Source of the DNA: Psychrobacter sp. PG1
GTDB taxonomy: Bacteria; Pseudomonadota; Gammaproteobacteria; Pseudomonadales; Moraxellaceae
Assembly (NCBI RefSeq): GCF_014897815.1
Contig: NZ_JABUZG010000058.1
Location: forward strand, 1-64,000
DNA length: 64,000 nt
Reading direction: 5' to 3'
Below the pieces are notes generated by a model, which did not search any database, was not told where the DNA came from, and saw nothing but the letters and a program-made list of their open reading frames with translations. The position numbers and the translations under genes were made by a program. The first letter of the stretch is position 1. Each line of letters starts with the position of its first letter. Of the stretch, positions 1 to 9,260 are shown piece after piece.

Positions 1-100
1 ACCCTTTGAGTTTGAAAAGCGGTATTATGATAATTTAATCCTGTCAGGCATGGCTGCCTGACTCAAGTAAATCACTCTCCGATATAGTCGGGGCGGTTCA
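1..100 (+). mobile_element. IS3-family insertion sequence, right end only
   Basis: The first 100 bases look like the right end of an IS3-family element. A transposase-like reading frame ends at 61, and the segment closes at 100 with GGGGCGGTTCA. Read on the other strand this is TGAACCGCCCC, which resembles the terminal inverted repeat of many IS3-family elements (family knowledge recalled, not searched). The rest of the element lies outside the window. Directly beyond base 100 the frame of an AbiH-type gene begins without its N-terminus, so the element appears to have inserted into that gene. Confidence 0.7.
2..61 (+). CDS. IS3-family transposase (OrfB), C-terminal end, partial
   Basis: Frame 2 is open from the window edge to a TGA at 59-61 and encodes a tail beginning PFEFEKRYYDNL. 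IS3-family OrfB integrase-type transposases commonly end with a similar P-x-E-F-E-x-x-Y-Y stretch after the catalytic DDE domain, so this is probably the last 19 residues of that transposase. The catalytic residues lie outside the window. The call rests on the short tail plus the adjacent terminal-repeat-like sequence, so it is moderate. Confidence 0.6.
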   Translation, partial: PFEFEKRYYDNLILSGMAA

Positions 101-920
101 TTATGAGGTTTTGGAGGAGTATAGGGAAAGGAGAATTAGTGAACATACCACTCAAACAAATATAAAAAAATCTTTCAATAATATAGTGGAAACTAAATAT
201 TTGAGTCGAAACTCAACTGTATATACATCATTTAACGAAATAGAAATATACAATAAAATACTCAAAGATTTAGAGCTTTTCTCAAAAATATTTACAATCT
301 ATATCAACCTAGTAATTAACCAACTTAAACCAACTAAACCTCTTGATGCCTTTGGTAATTTGAAAAAAGAAATTGATGCAGTCTATACGTTTAATTATTC
401 TGACACCTTCGAGAGACTGTATCCAAATAGTCTTGAAAGTCAACTTAATCAAGTAGAAGTACAGTATATTCATGGCAGTGCGGAACGCAAAAATATTGTG
501 CTTGGAATAAGCGACTTAGATGAAGGAAAATTAAAAAAATATAAAATTTACGGCTTTGTTAAGACTTTTCAAAAACTTGTCAGTAATACTGATTATATGT
601 TTTTAGATAATAGTGATGTGAAGCTAACAAGTAAGCCACCTATAAACTACCTGCTTCAAAATGACTATGAGATTATTATCTGGGGACACTCTTTAGATTC
701 TTCAGATGGAGAGTATATTAGAGAAATGTTTAATCTGAACAGTGATAATCTGTTGAATAGAGTCACTATAAAAATTTGGTATCATGGCTCACAACACATG
801 CAACTCGCTAATCTTATGCATATTATGGGTAAAGATATTATTCAAGAATGGATGAAGAAGGGCTGGCTAGTATTTGAAGCCGCACCCGATATTTATGCAG
901 AGAATAAAAAGGCTGAATGA
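101..920 (+). pseudogene. AbiH-type phage abortive-infection protein, 5'-truncated by an IS
   Basis: The open frame runs from the IS boundary to a stop at 918-920; a TTG at 111 is the first possible start, but nothing marks it as a real one. About 270 residues remain. Features typical of the AbiH family C-terminal half are visible: a TFNYSDTFERLY segment, YIHGS, LGISD, and IIIWGHSLDSSDGEYI near the end. The family's N-terminal nucleotide-binding-like GNGFD region and roughly the first 100 residues are missing. AbiH proteins act in abortive infection against phages, mechanism poorly known. The base composition is A+T-rich relative to the genes that follow, in keeping with acquired defence DNA. 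Probably non-functional. Confidence 0.75.
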
Positions 921-1167
921 TTATAACTTAAAAGTATTTTTTGGTAATTTTTGTCCTATTTCTCATAGCAGTATGCGTGACGACAAATGACTGTCTGTTG
1001 TGTTGAATTGACCTAATATTGGGATTAAAAGGAAGGGCTTCATAGGTGTAAATTAATAACTAATAATTGGTCATATCAAAACTTGTGTTTATACCAAATG
1101 CCCCTTAATATGATATCAATGAGCAATATGAACTTATAACAACGGACGTTGAGGCATATAATCCATC

Positions 1168-2220
1168 ATGCAAAATAACAAATTCTTAGAATTAAATGCG
1201 AATGAAAACTCACTAGGCATGGCAGATTCTGCTAAACAAGCCATTATAGAATCTTTAGGTGAGGGCTTTCGTTATCCAGATAATCCACGCGCGGCGCTCA
1301 TTAGCAAAATTGCCACCATCCATGGTGTGGCAGAAAACCAAATCTCCTTAGGCAATGGCTCGACTGAAAATATTCGAGCTACCTTACAAATGTTGCAAAA
1401 CAAAGCATTAAAAGAGGGTAAGCAGTTTCAAATGGTGATTCCTGTGCCAACGTTTGATTGTGCAGAGATGTATGCAAATTCCATTGGCGTGCCTGTGGTC
1501 AAGATACCATTAACCGCTGAAAACTATGATTATGATTTTGATGAACTACAAAAAGCAGCTGACGATTTTGATGGCATCAGCCTACTTTATATTTGCAATC
1601 CAAACAACCCAACGGGCATCATTACATCAACTTCAAGGCTTAAAACTTGGGTAAGTAATGCACCAGATAACCATTACTTCTTGCTAGATCAAGCTTACTT
1701 GGAGTACGTATCAGATCCAAGCTTTGAGAGCGGTATTGAGTGGGTGAAACAAGGGTTATCCGACAATCTTATTGTTATCCATACTTTCTCAAAGTTATGT
1801 GCCTTAGCCGGTATGCGAGTGGGATACGCAGTTTCTAATCCGCAAGCAATCGAGGCTGTCGAAGCGTTTATGTCTATGGACAACACCAACTTGTCAGGTG
1901 CGGTTGCTGCTATTGCGACGTTAAATGATGCCAAGTTTTTAGCGCTCAGCTTGCGCAATACCAATCAGTCGCGCCAAATGATTGAGACAGTATTAGACGA
2001 TCTTGGATTGCGTTATTTACCTTCACAGACCAATTTTATTTTTCATGAGATAAAAGGTGATTTAAAAACTTATATCGATAGAATGCGTGACCATGGCATC
2101 AAGGTTGGTCGCGAGTTTCCACCTATTACAGGTTTCAACCGTCTAACACTTGGCACACCTGACGAGATGGCAGCATTTATTAAAGTATTAAAGCTGTTCC
2201 GTGAAAAAGGCTGGGTCTAA
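1168..2220 (+). CDS. PLP-dependent aminotransferase, histidinol-phosphate aminotransferase-like
   Basis: A 350-residue class I/II fold-type I aminotransferase. The N-terminus (LNANENSLG, then FRYPDNPRAAL) matches the substrate-arm pattern of HisC-like enzymes. CNPNNPTG is the conserved cofactor-site segment, and HTFSKLCALAGMRVGY carries the Schiff-base lysine, K209. C-terminal FNRLTLGTPDEM provides the phosphate/carboxylate-binding arginine typical of the group. The reaction would be transamination with pyridoxal phosphate in the cytosol. It stands alone, with no his genes nearby, so a paralogue with a different amino-acid substrate is as likely as histidine synthesis. The ATG follows a GAGG about 13 bases upstream. 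Length is normal for HisC. Confidence 0.8.
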   Translation: MQNNKFLELNANENSLGMADSAKQAIIESLGEGFRYPDNPRAALISKIATIHGVAENQISLGNGSTENIRATLQMLQNKALKEGKQFQMVIPVPTFDCAEMYANSIGVPVVKIPLTAENYDYDFDELQKAADDFDGISLLYICNPNNPTGIITSTSRLKTWVSNAPDNHYFLLDQAYLEYVSDPSFESGIEWVKQGLSDNLIVIHTFSKLCALAGMRVGYAVSNPQAIEAVEAFMSMDNTNLSGAVAAIATLNDAKFLALSLRNTNQSRQMIETVLDDLGLRYLPSQTNFIFHEIKGDLKTYIDRMRDHGIKVGREFPPITGFNRLTLGTPDEMAAFIKVLKLFREKGWV

Positions 2221-2269
2221 GTAGTGCATTAAAAAATTGCTAATTTGAAATATCGATAAACTAACAAGA

Positions 2270-2345
2270 CTAGGGCGTGTCCTCAATTCAATCGATTACT
2301 TGCTAAATGGGCTAAAAATGGCTAAAAATGGCTAAAAATGGCTAA
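2270..2345 (+). repeat. Dispersed repeat end (TAGGGCGTGTCCTCA family) with triple GCTAAAAATG
   Basis: The segment starts CTAGGGCGTGTCCTCAATTC and continues with TGCTAAATGGGCTAAAAATG, the last 10 bases occurring three times in a row (about 2311-2340). A closely related sequence occurs inverted at 53470-53531 and 54010-54068, and shorter relatives at 6531, 38447, 45791 and 53895. It ends exactly where the reading frame of the minus-strand sensor gene loses its natural C-terminus. Most likely one end of a MITE or degraded insertion element. Confidence 0.7.
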
Positions 2346-3192
2346 GTTCAGTTTGGTTAATGCTATCTAGGCTGTCCGCAATAGGGGCAAAGCTTGAATG
2401 TTTCTCGGCCAATTGATGCGCGGTTACCATCTCGCCTTGGGGATTATCTTCAGTCGCTTGCGTGACCATAGATTGATCAGGAAAGGTCAAAAATCGATTG
2501 TCCAAGTCTACCAAAAAGACATAACCACCCAGCTTATCTTGCCACTTTTTCATGGCTTCATCGAGGTTATCTAATAGCAGATTAAAACTCACTACCCCAT
2601 CAAAAGCCTGATTGCGACTGTCATACAATGCCTTGGCACACGTCATCATCGGCTGATTGCTTTGCGGATCGACATACGCACGGCTCCAGACACAGTGGTC
2701 ATGGCGTGCGTACATCGCAGGAATGTACCACCACTCTCTATAATAGGGACTCGGCGTTTGGCGCACTTGATTATACTGCTCTAACGGCTGCATGTTGCCT
2801 GCGTCATCACGCGCCCACACAAACGACTGACGCTCTCGGTTTTGAGCGTACATATTTGGATCAAACCACACGCCGCCGCCCATAATCCGTTGATCGGTCT
2901 GTTGCATGAGATTACCAAAGGTTTCTCTATAAAGACCGTCTTCTTTTGGCAAGCCGCCCGCCATCGCACTGGTTGCCTTTGCCAGTCCGTCGACATGGCT
3001 GATATTCGCCATAATGCTATTAATAGCTTCGTTACCCGTTTCAACCACTGTCTCTGAAGTCATCTCCAATATACGAGGCTTAGCTTGAGTCTCAATAACC
3101 CAATACACCATCAGGATAATTAGTAAAAAAGCCAATGCTAAAATAATCAGCATGCGTGTGGAAATACTACCAAGCCGACCAGCAACACTCAT
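2332..3192 (-). pseudogene. Membrane-anchored Cache-domain sensor protein, C-terminally truncated
   Basis: The 286-residue product starts with one transmembrane helix (residues about 13-34) followed by a periplasmic-type PDC/Cache sensor domain: GGGVWFDP, the WWYIPAMYARHD stretch, CVWSRAYVDP, MMTCAKALYD and GYVFLVDLDNRFL. Such domains normally continue through a second membrane helix into a cytoplasmic chemotaxis or diguanylate-cyclase output. Here the frame stops after SIADSL...TELSHF, and its last codons come from the dispersed repeat at 2270-2345. The output domain is gone, so this is probably a broken receptor. The ATG has an AAGG about 8 bases upstream. It could still make a secreted-face ligand-binding membrane protein. 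Confidence 0.7.
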
Positions 3193-3821
3193 AGATAAAC
3201 CTTATATTGATGCGTCTACCATCATCAATGCATCACTTAATGAATAAAGACATCAGTGATACGAAACCACCATTTATAGTGGGCTCAAGGATACGATGCC
3301 GTCATGACAATATGATGACAAAAGTTTTTTTTCTTATCTGTTGACCAGCACCTTTTAATTAACAACAATTAGCTTGCCGTTGATAGATACAACCTTGTAC
3401 TCATTTAGCGCTGCTCTCTTTTTATCATCAATAACATCATGCAGCTTATTGAGCGCATAGCTGTACTATCAGCCATTGCAAGGCACAAAAAAGCCACTTA
3501 TTGTTTAAGTGGCTTCTTCATATTCAAGTCAGTCGCTAATTTTTTTATTTATGTCATCAATATCTCTATGATTATAGAGTCTGCCAAGTTTATCTTGTTC
3601 TGTACTGTGAAATTTTATACATATGTTATATTAATAATACTAATATAGAGGGTGTGTTTGTATTTTATATAATATCGCGGATCACCGTCACTTATCACTG
3701 ATTGCAAAGCCTGTCTGCTGTACACTCAGAGCTTAATATCACTCGCTCATACAGCTATTCAACTAACCCTAAAGAAAGGCGCTCACAAAGTCTTTCTCTT
3801 TTAAATATTAAAGGAAAAGCG
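3193..3821. other. Long intergenic region without a convincing gene
   Basis: About 630 A+T-rich bases separate the broken sensor gene from the lipoprotein gene. Apart from the hairpin at 3486-3515 no feature stands out. A short frame at 3439-3648 has no ribosome binding site, runs through the terminator hairpin and has no recognisable domain, so it is not called a gene. The part next to 3193 presumably holds the promoter of the minus-strand sensor gene. Confidence 0.5.
3486..3515 (-). terminator. Rho-independent terminator reading leftward
   Basis: AAGCCACTTA (3491-3500) pairs perfectly with TAAGTGGCTT (3506-3515) across a five-base loop. On the minus strand the stem is followed by TTTTTTG, the usual U-run, so it terminates leftward transcripts. 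No minus-strand gene is evident to its right before 4300, so its transcript is unknown: a remnant or a small RNA are both possible. Confidence 0.65.
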
Positions 3822-4298
3822 ATGCGTCCTTTGTTTTTTAGTACTTTGTGCTTAGCAAGTAGTCTTTCACTAATGGCTTGTAGTAGTCATCAACCAACCA
3901 CGGCAAAAGAATCAACAGCTATCATTAACAACACGGCAAAAGAGAACGCTGACGAACAGCTAAGCATGGAGCCGTCCAGCCCCGAAGAACCGTTATCAGC
4001 GTTCACCGCTTTTGGTAATACAGAAAAAAGTTGGCGCACAGTAATTGATGGCAACCAACTCAGCATTGAAGCAGATTTTTTGAAACCAACGACCATCGTT
4101 GTCTCTCGTTCGACCTATGCCGAAGGTGTGGAATACGTGAGTACCGTTAGCGGCAAACCTATTATTATGAATATACACAGCCAGATTTGTACCGATGATA
4201 ATGGCTATCAAAATGAATTTACGGTGACGTTGACTTATGATAATAAAAGCTATCAAGGTTGTGCCGTTGCTGGAGCGTATGAAACAGCGCCTACGTAA
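3822..4298 (+). CDS. Small lipoprotein of unknown function
   Basis: The ATG at 3822 follows AAAGGA by about 7 bases and opens a classical lipoprotein signal: MRP, a hydrophobic stretch, then the lipobox LMAC with the modified cysteine near residue 20. The frame is open further upstream, but the signal peptide fixes this start. The mature part (about 135 residues) begins with a Ser/Thr/Glu-rich linker and continues into a compact region with two cysteines, SQICTDDNG and YQGCAVAGAYE, that could form a disulphide. The C-terminal half resembles the META/YajI-like small outer-membrane lipoproteins only loosely. Its role is not recognised; an envelope location is likely. Confidence 0.7.
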   Translation: MRPLFFSTLCLASSLSLMACSSHQPTTAKESTAIINNTAKENADEQLSMEPSSPEEPLSAFTAFGNTEKSWRTVIDGNQLSIEADFLKPTTIVVSRSTYAEGVEYVSTVSGKPIIMNIHSQICTDDNGYQNEFTVTLTYDNKSYQGCAVAGAYETAPT

Positions 4299-4503
4299 TT
4301 GCATAGAATTTATTGTGGTTAGCAACCATCATAAATAGCCAGCCATTAGCCAGTGGATAACGCATAACTTGGCAAATAAGTACTTATATTACTTTCAACC
4401 GATGTCATTATTGTTTAATAAAAATACCCTATAGTCTGTCTATAAACCCTTCATTTTAGTCAAATAACCTTTTATATCAGTCTTACTCAATAAGGATGAA
4501 CCT

Positions 4504-6438
4504 ATGAAAATTACGAAGACTCAAACCAATAATCCGGTAGACCACGACACATTTATCCATCAGCCTGATGCCAGTAAAACCCGTGTAGCAAACATACCAG
4601 GCAAGCGCTTACCCTTCCCTGACCAAATTGGTAATTATCAGCGCAATATTGGGACGCCCACTGACGCTTATCAGGACAGTAAGGTTTATATCGTTGGGGG
4701 CGGTATTGCAGGTTTGGCCAGTGCTTATTACTGCATCCGAGATGGCAAAGTATCCGCTGAAAACATTACCATTTTAGAGCATCTTGACGTGGCAGGTGGC
4801 TCCTTAGATGGTAGCGGCAATCCTGAGACGGGTTATATGGTGCGCGGCGGTCGTGAAATGGATTTCACTTACGAAAACTTTTGGGATTTATTTCAAGATA
4901 TCCCCGCTCTTGAAATGCCTGCGCCTTATAGCACCTTGGATGAGTATCGCATAGCAAATGACACCGATCCTAATTACTCTATTGCACGCCTGATCCATAA
5001 GCAAGGCGAGATAAAAGACTTCAGTCAACTGGGATTGAGTAAAGCCAACCAACTCGCTTTAATTCGTTTGCTATTAAAACCCAAGGAAGAGCTAGACGAT
5101 ATCACTATTGAAGAGTATTTTGATGACAGCTTTTTGAGTAGCAACTTCTGGACATTTTGGCGAACCATGTTTGCTTTTGAAAACTGGCACAGCTTACTTG
5201 AGTTTAAGCTTTATACGCATCGATTTTTACACGCATTGGACGGTCTAAACGACATGTCTGCACTGGTATTCCCAAGATACAATCAGTATGATAGCTTTGT
5301 TATGCCACTACAAAACTATTTAAAAGATAAAGGTGTGCAGTTTCAGTATGACACGCTCGTTACCGATTTAGACATTGAGTTTGAGCATGCTGACAAGGTA
5401 ACAGGCACCAAAAAGGTCAAAGCCATCATCACGGAGAAAGCGAGTGAGCAAACCACCATTCCTATGGGTAGCAATGATTACGTCATCGTGACGACTGGCT
5501 CCATGACCGAAGATACCCGCTATGGGGATGATCATACTGCGCCGACGCTGGACTTCACAAAAGACACTATGGGGCAATCGTCTGGTTGGAAAGTATGGAA
5601 TAATCTGGCTAAGCAATCTGCCGTCTTTGGTCATCCAGAAAAATTTAATCAGCATGTGGATAAATCTGCTTGGATGTCGGCGACGTTGACCTGCCAGCCG
5701 TCTGCCTTTATTGATAAGCTCAAAACGCTGTCTGTCAACGACCCTTATAAGGGTAAAACAGTGACCGGTGGCATCATTACGATTACGGATTCAAACTGGT
5801 TGATGAGCTTTACTTGTAACCGTCAACCGCATTTCCCTGATCAGCCAAAAGACACGCTAGTCGTATGGCTATATGCCTTGTTTATGGATAAAGAAGGCAA
5901 TTATGTCAAAAAACCCATCCCAGAATGTACAGGCAAAGAGATCTTGAGCGAACTCTGTCATCACCTTGGTATCCTCGATGATATAGAGAATATCATGGCC
6001 AATACCATCGTCAGAACGGCTTATATGCCCTACATCACCTCGATGTTTATGCCTCGTGCTAAAGGCGATCGCCCTGAGATAGTCCCTGATGGTTGTGTCA
6101 ATATGGGTCTAGTCGGTCAGTTCGTCGAGACACATAATGATGTGGTATTTACCATGGAGAGCTCTGTTCGTACTGCTCGTGTCGCAGTTTATGAGCTATT
6201 AAACGTGCAAAAACAAGTCCCCGATATAAACCCATTACAATACGATATCCGTCAATTACTAAAAGCCGCGAATACACTCAATGATGGTAAAGGTTTCATC
6301 GGCGAAGGTCTATTAACTAAGCTTCTTAAAGGTACTTATTACGAGCACATATTGCCAAAAGCCAATCAATCCACCAACGGCAATGACTCAATATTTACTC
6401 AGCAGTGGGAGGCAATCAAAGGACTTTGGCATAAGTAG
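4504..6438 (+). CDS. ohyA: Oleate hydratase (myosin-cross-reactive antigen family)
   Basis: A 644-residue FAD protein that adds water to the cis-9 double bond of oleic acid to give 10-hydroxystearate, thought to detoxify free unsaturated fatty acids. Near residue 60 is the dinucleotide-binding [16 protein letters not shown], and about 55 residues later [18 protein letters not shown], a signature of the family. [11 protein letters not shown] and the [10 protein letters not shown] and [10 protein letters not shown] stretches are also family-typical. Length matches the usual 560-650. The ATG is preceded by AAGGATG. It is transcribed toward the LysR gene, the two genes meeting at the inverted repeat at 6531-6580. 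Stand-alone gene; regulation is not visible. Confidence 0.93.
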   Translation: MKITKTQTNNPVDHDTFIHQPDASKTRVANIPGKRLPFPDQIGNYQRNIGTPTDAYQDSKVYIVGGGIAGLASAYYCIRDGKVSAENITILEHLDVAGGSLDGSGNPETGYMVRGGREMDFTYENFWDLFQDIPALEMPAPYSTLDEYRIANDTDPNYSIARLIHKQGEIKDFSQLGLSKANQLALIRLLLKPKEELDDITIEEYFDDSFLSSNFWTFWRTMFAFENWHSLLEFKLYTHRFLHALDGLNDMSALVFPRYNQYDSFVMPLQNYLKDKGVQFQYDTLVTDLDIEFEHADKVTGTKKVKAIITEKASEQTTIPMGSNDYVIVTTGSMTEDTRYGDDHTAPTLDFTKDTMGQSSGWKVWNNLAKQSAVFGHPEKFNQHVDKSAWMSATLTCQPSAFIDKLKTLSVNDPYKGKTVTGGIITITDSNWLMSFTCNRQPHFPDQPKDTLVVWLYALFMDKEGNYVKKPIPECTGKEILSELCHHLGILDDIENIMANTIVRTAYMPYITSMFMPRAKGDRPEIVPDGCVNMGLVGQFVETHNDVVFTMESSVRTARVAVYELLNVQKQVPDINPLQYDIRQLLKAANTLNDGKGFIGEGLLTKLLKGTYYEHILPKANQSTNGNDSIFTQQWEAIKGLWHK

Positions 6439-6530
6439 CTCTGGCATCAGTAATGTTAGTTTTGATAAAAGCAGCTTTGATAAAAATGGCTTTAGTAAAA
6501 CTAATGACGAAGAATAAAACGATAACGCTC

Positions 6531-6580
6531 TAGGGCCTGCCCTCATTTTAAAATGCAGATAGAAATGAGGTCATGCCCTA
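6531..6580. repeat. Compact palindrome of the dispersed repeat family, acting as a likely convergent terminator
   Basis: TAGGGCCTGCCCTCATTT is followed after 14 bases by its near-perfect inverse, AAATGAGGTCATGCCCTA (16 of 18 positions pair). Both arms are versions of the TAGGGCGTGTCCTCA repeat end. The structure lies between two convergent genes and its right arm includes the stop codon of the LysR gene. It is either a minimal mobile-element remnant or has been adopted as a bidirectional terminator. Confidence 0.65.
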
Positions 6581-7486
6581 GTCAGACTTGGATAACTGCT
6601 GTAATTGCTCAATCAGCCAACGGTGTATACCACTGTGACTGGTACGTGGATGCCATGCTGCTATCACCTTAAATGTGGGTGGCAGGGCTTCCACTTTGAG
6701 CTCTTTAACCCGACTGTTTGGCAATAAACGCGAGGGATAAAATGCAATCATATCGGTTGTATAGAGGATATCTGGCACTGCAGAAAAGCTAGGAACGGAC
6801 ATAACAATGTTTCGTTTAAGACCTTTTTCTGCAAACCACTGATCATGAGAACCACGTAAGTTAGCGCGTGAAGGTGACACCACCAGCTGCGAGTGTGCAG
6901 CAATTTGCGCCAGTGACAGCGGCTCTGTTGTAAAACTATTATCGCAACCAGTAATGCAAAAATGTTGTTCTTCAAGCAGCGTCACATAAGCCAAGTTATC
7001 AGGGATAAATTCTGGGAAAGTAATCAGCAGATCAAGCTCGCCTGCCGCAATAAGCTGATTGATATTGTCTGAGGCAAAATCACGTACGATTAACTTCAAA
7101 TCAGGCGCGTCGCGGCGTGTTATATGAAACAACTGCGGTAATAATGCCTGCGTCGCATAGTCGGTCGCGCTAATCGTAAATACGCCTTTATAAGTCTGCG
7201 GCGAAAACATATCTGGCTCTAACAGTGCTTCTAACTGCTCTAATATACGACTAATGGGTTGCTGCATCGATAGCGCTTTGGGAGTTGCCACCATGCTATT
7301 GCCTTGACGAATAAACAAACGATCATCAAACAAATCACGCAGCTTACGTAATTGTTCGCTGATTGCCTGCTGTGTCAGCCCCATTTTGCGCGCGACTTGT
7401 GAGAGATTTTTTAGATCAAGCAACGCATGTAGCACTCGCAACTGCTTGATATCAAGTCGGTTAATTCCATTCATAATATGTACCAT
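6578..7486 (-). CDS. LysR-family transcriptional regulator
   Basis: A 302-residue regulator. The N-terminal winged helix-turn-helix is clear (LRVLHALLDLKNLSQVARKM, then GLTQQAISEQLRKLRDLFDD near residues 30-55), followed by the linker and a periplasmic-binding-protein-like effector domain starting around residue 90. It is divergent from the Old Yellow Enzyme gene at 7638 with 151 bases between them, the typical arrangement in which a LysR protein controls its neighbour. Two possible starts, 7486 and the ATG at 7474, are both without a clear ribosome binding site. The inducer is unknown; an electrophilic or unsaturated compound would fit the neighbour. Confidence 0.88.
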   Translation of the reverse strand: MVHIMNGINRLDIKQLRVLHALLDLKNLSQVARKMGLTQQAISEQLRKLRDLFDDRLFIRQGNSMVATPKALSMQQPISRILEQLEALLEPDMFSPQTYKGVFTISATDYATQALLPQLFHITRRDAPDLKLIVRDFASDNINQLIAAGELDLLITFPEFIPDNLAYVTLLEEQHFCITGCDNSFTTEPLSLAQIAAHSQLVVSPSRANLRGSHDQWFAEKGLKRNIVMSVPSFSAVPDILYTTDMIAFYPSRLLPNSRVKELKVEALPPTFKVIAAWHPRTSHSGIHRWLIEQLQQLSKSD

Positions 7487-7637
7487 TTATAATTGTATCT
7501 TAAACAACAAAATCCTGTTTCCGATTGTATCCATAAAACTCTATGCTTGCCAACCTTACTTACGCAGTAATAAAGCATCAAAACAAGCTCAATGGTTTAA
7601 ACAATAACCCAATCTATTTGTTTTAAAAGAGAGTTTT
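7487..7637. promoter_or_regulatory. Divergent promoter region between the LysR regulator and the OYE gene
   Basis: The 151-base gap serves two divergent genes. It contains two copies of ATTGTATC (7493-7500 and 7524-7531), spaced 31 bases apart, which could be part of a LysR binding site. No -10/-35 pair can be assigned with confidence. The OYE gene has AAGAGAG just ahead of its ATG. Confidence 0.4.
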
Positions 7638-8780
7638 ATGGAACCATCTAATATCGATACCAGCCCATTATTTGCATCTGTCACACTTGGACCATATACG
7701 TTAAAAAACCGTATTGTCATGCCACCGTTGACACGCTCTCGCAGCACGCAACCGGACAATATTCCTAATGAATTAATGGCAAGCTACTATACACAGCGCG
7801 CCTCTGCAGGTTTTATGGTCACTGAAGGCACGCAAATTGAGCCAAGGGGTCAAGGTTATGCGTGGACGCCAGGCATACATTCGCATGCCCAAATCGAAGG
7901 CTGGAAAAAGGTCACTGAATCGGTACACGCAGCAGGTGGTATCATTTTCGCTCAGCTTTGGCATGTGGGTCGCGTGTCTCATACCAGCTTACAACCACAA
8001 GGCGCTCAGCCAATTGCACCATCAGCTATCACTGCTGACAATGTAAAAGTATTTATCGAAACAGCACCAGGTGCAGGCGCGTTAGCCGATCCTAGTGAGC
8101 CACGCGCACTCAGTACTGATGAAGTTAGTGAACTGGTCGCTATGTATGCGGCAGCCGCGCGCAATGCATTGGAGGCAGGTTTTGATGGCGTCGAGCTGCA
8201 TTGTGCCAATGGCTATTTGGTGAATCAGTTCATCTCTGAGCATAGCAACACACGTGATGATCAATATGGCGGTTCATTGACCAATCGCTTGCGTTTCTTA
8301 AAAGAAATCGTGGCTGCCGTCAGTGAGGTGGTTGGCGCTGATCGCTTAGGCGTACGTTTTGCACCGCTGTTTGCTAGCACAGATGAAACTCGCGTGTATT
8401 TAGGGCTAGTGGAATCAGATCCACATCATACGTATATTGAAGCGATTAAAGTACTTGAACAAGCGGGTATCGCTTATTTATCTATTGCAGAAGCTGACTG
8501 GGACAATGCCCCTGATTTACCAGAGACTTTTTATCAAGCGGTCAGAGCGGAGTTTTCAGGACGTATTATCTATGCGGGTAAATACACGACGGAAAAATCG
8601 GTTCATATGCTAGCTAAAGGTTATGGCGACTTATTTGCTTTTGGTCGTCCCTTTATTGCTAATCCCGATTTACCTGAGCGCATCGCCAATCATTGGCCAC
8701 TCAACGAGGCAGATCCTACCACGATGTATGGTGGCACCGAAATTGGCTATAATAACTATCCTTACTATCAAAACTCTTAA
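7638..8780 (+). CDS. Alkene reductase of the Old Yellow Enzyme family (NemA-like)
   Basis: A 380-residue FMN flavoprotein that reduces activated C=C bonds (N-ethylmaleimide, enones) or nitro compounds with NAD(P)H. Visible are the N-terminal FASVTLGPYTLKNRIVMPPLTRSRS, FMVTEGTQIEPRGQGY, FAQLWHVGR, and the substrate-binding pair in ELHCANGYLVNQF, H188 and N191. SEHSNTRDDQYGGSLTNRLRF follows in the expected place, and FGRPFIANPDLPER forms the phosphate-binding end. Length is as usual. The divergent LysR regulator at 6578 probably controls it. A strong terminator follows. The physiological substrate cannot be read from the sequence. Confidence 0.9.
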   Translation: MEPSNIDTSPLFASVTLGPYTLKNRIVMPPLTRSRSTQPDNIPNELMASYYTQRASAGFMVTEGTQIEPRGQGYAWTPGIHSHAQIEGWKKVTESVHAAGGIIFAQLWHVGRVSHTSLQPQGAQPIAPSAITADNVKVFIETAPGAGALADPSEPRALSTDEVSELVAMYAAAARNALEAGFDGVELHCANGYLVNQFISEHSNTRDDQYGGSLTNRLRFLKEIVAAVSEVVGADRLGVRFAPLFASTDETRVYLGLVESDPHHTYIEAIKVLEQAGIAYLSIAEADWDNAPDLPETFYQAVRAEFSGRIIYAGKYTTEKSVHMLAKGYGDLFAFGRPFIANPDLPERIANHWPLNEADPTTMYGGTEIGYNNYPYYQNS

Positions 8781-8783
8781 TAC

Positions 8784-8813
8784 AATAAGGCCATTCGTGG
8801 CCTTATTTTTTTG
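8784..8813 (+). terminator. Rho-independent terminator after the OYE gene
   Basis: AATAAGGCC (8784-8792) pairs with GGCCTTATT (8799-8807) across a six-base loop and is followed by TTTTT. It lies just after the stop at 8780. Confidence 0.85.
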
Positions 8814-8858
8814 CTTATGAATAGGATGTTTTTAATAGCTGATTCATATATATAGCCC

Positions 8859-9260
8859 TTATGATTCATCCGACTGATCAAATAACTTTTCGATAGGCTT
8901 GCTATGTATCTTTGAGCTATTGAACAGCGACTTATTACCAGTATCCGCTTCTGTCCAAAAATTAATATTGAATTGGGCATCATCACTTAATTCTACGCGG
9001 TGCCAATATTGAGGCGGACTGACCGCGAACTGCCCTGCTTTAATAACAATTGTTTTTTCAGGTTCAGTGGCGGCTTCATCAGCAAAGCCGTAAAAGGTAA
9101 CCGTGCCTTGCATGACACAAATTTGGCCGTATACGCCCTCTGCTGTATTGTGATGAGTCAGCAAGGCTTTTGGGACTTTATCTTTAGTAAAAAAGTGGGT
9201 CGAACGCTTTATTTTCCAATGGCTGGGTATGACGGGGTTTGAGGCGACAGTATCACTCAT
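8859..9260 (-). CDS. DUF1971 cupin protein (YeaR/TehB N-domain-like)
   Basis: The 133-residue product is a small DUF1971 cupin: IPSHWKIKRSTHFFTKDKVPKALLTHHNTAEGVYG is split in the usual way, followed by FYGFAD and the VSPPQYWHRVEL metal-site-like segment. The start at 9260 (MSDTV) is chosen because AAGGAG lies 7 bases ahead of it; the frame is open 12 codons further. In Escherichia coli the relative YeaR is induced by nitrate and nitric oxide through NarL and NsrR. Here the gene is divergent from narK1 and shares its upstream region, so nitrate-dependent expression is a reasonable inference. The biochemical role in nitrogen-oxide or tellurite stress is not known. Confidence 0.8.
   Translation of the reverse strand: MSDTVASNPVIPSHWKIKRSTHFFTKDKVPKALLTHHNTAEGVYGQICVMQGTVTFYGFADEAATEPEKTIVIKAGQFAVSPPQYWHRVELSDDAQFNINFWTEADTGNKSLFNSSKIHSKPIEKLFDQSDES

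Noticed and set aside
3439-3648. Possible 69-residue hydrophobic protein
   Set aside because: It has no ribosome site, overlaps a perfect terminator hairpin and shows no domain or lipoprotein/secretion pattern.
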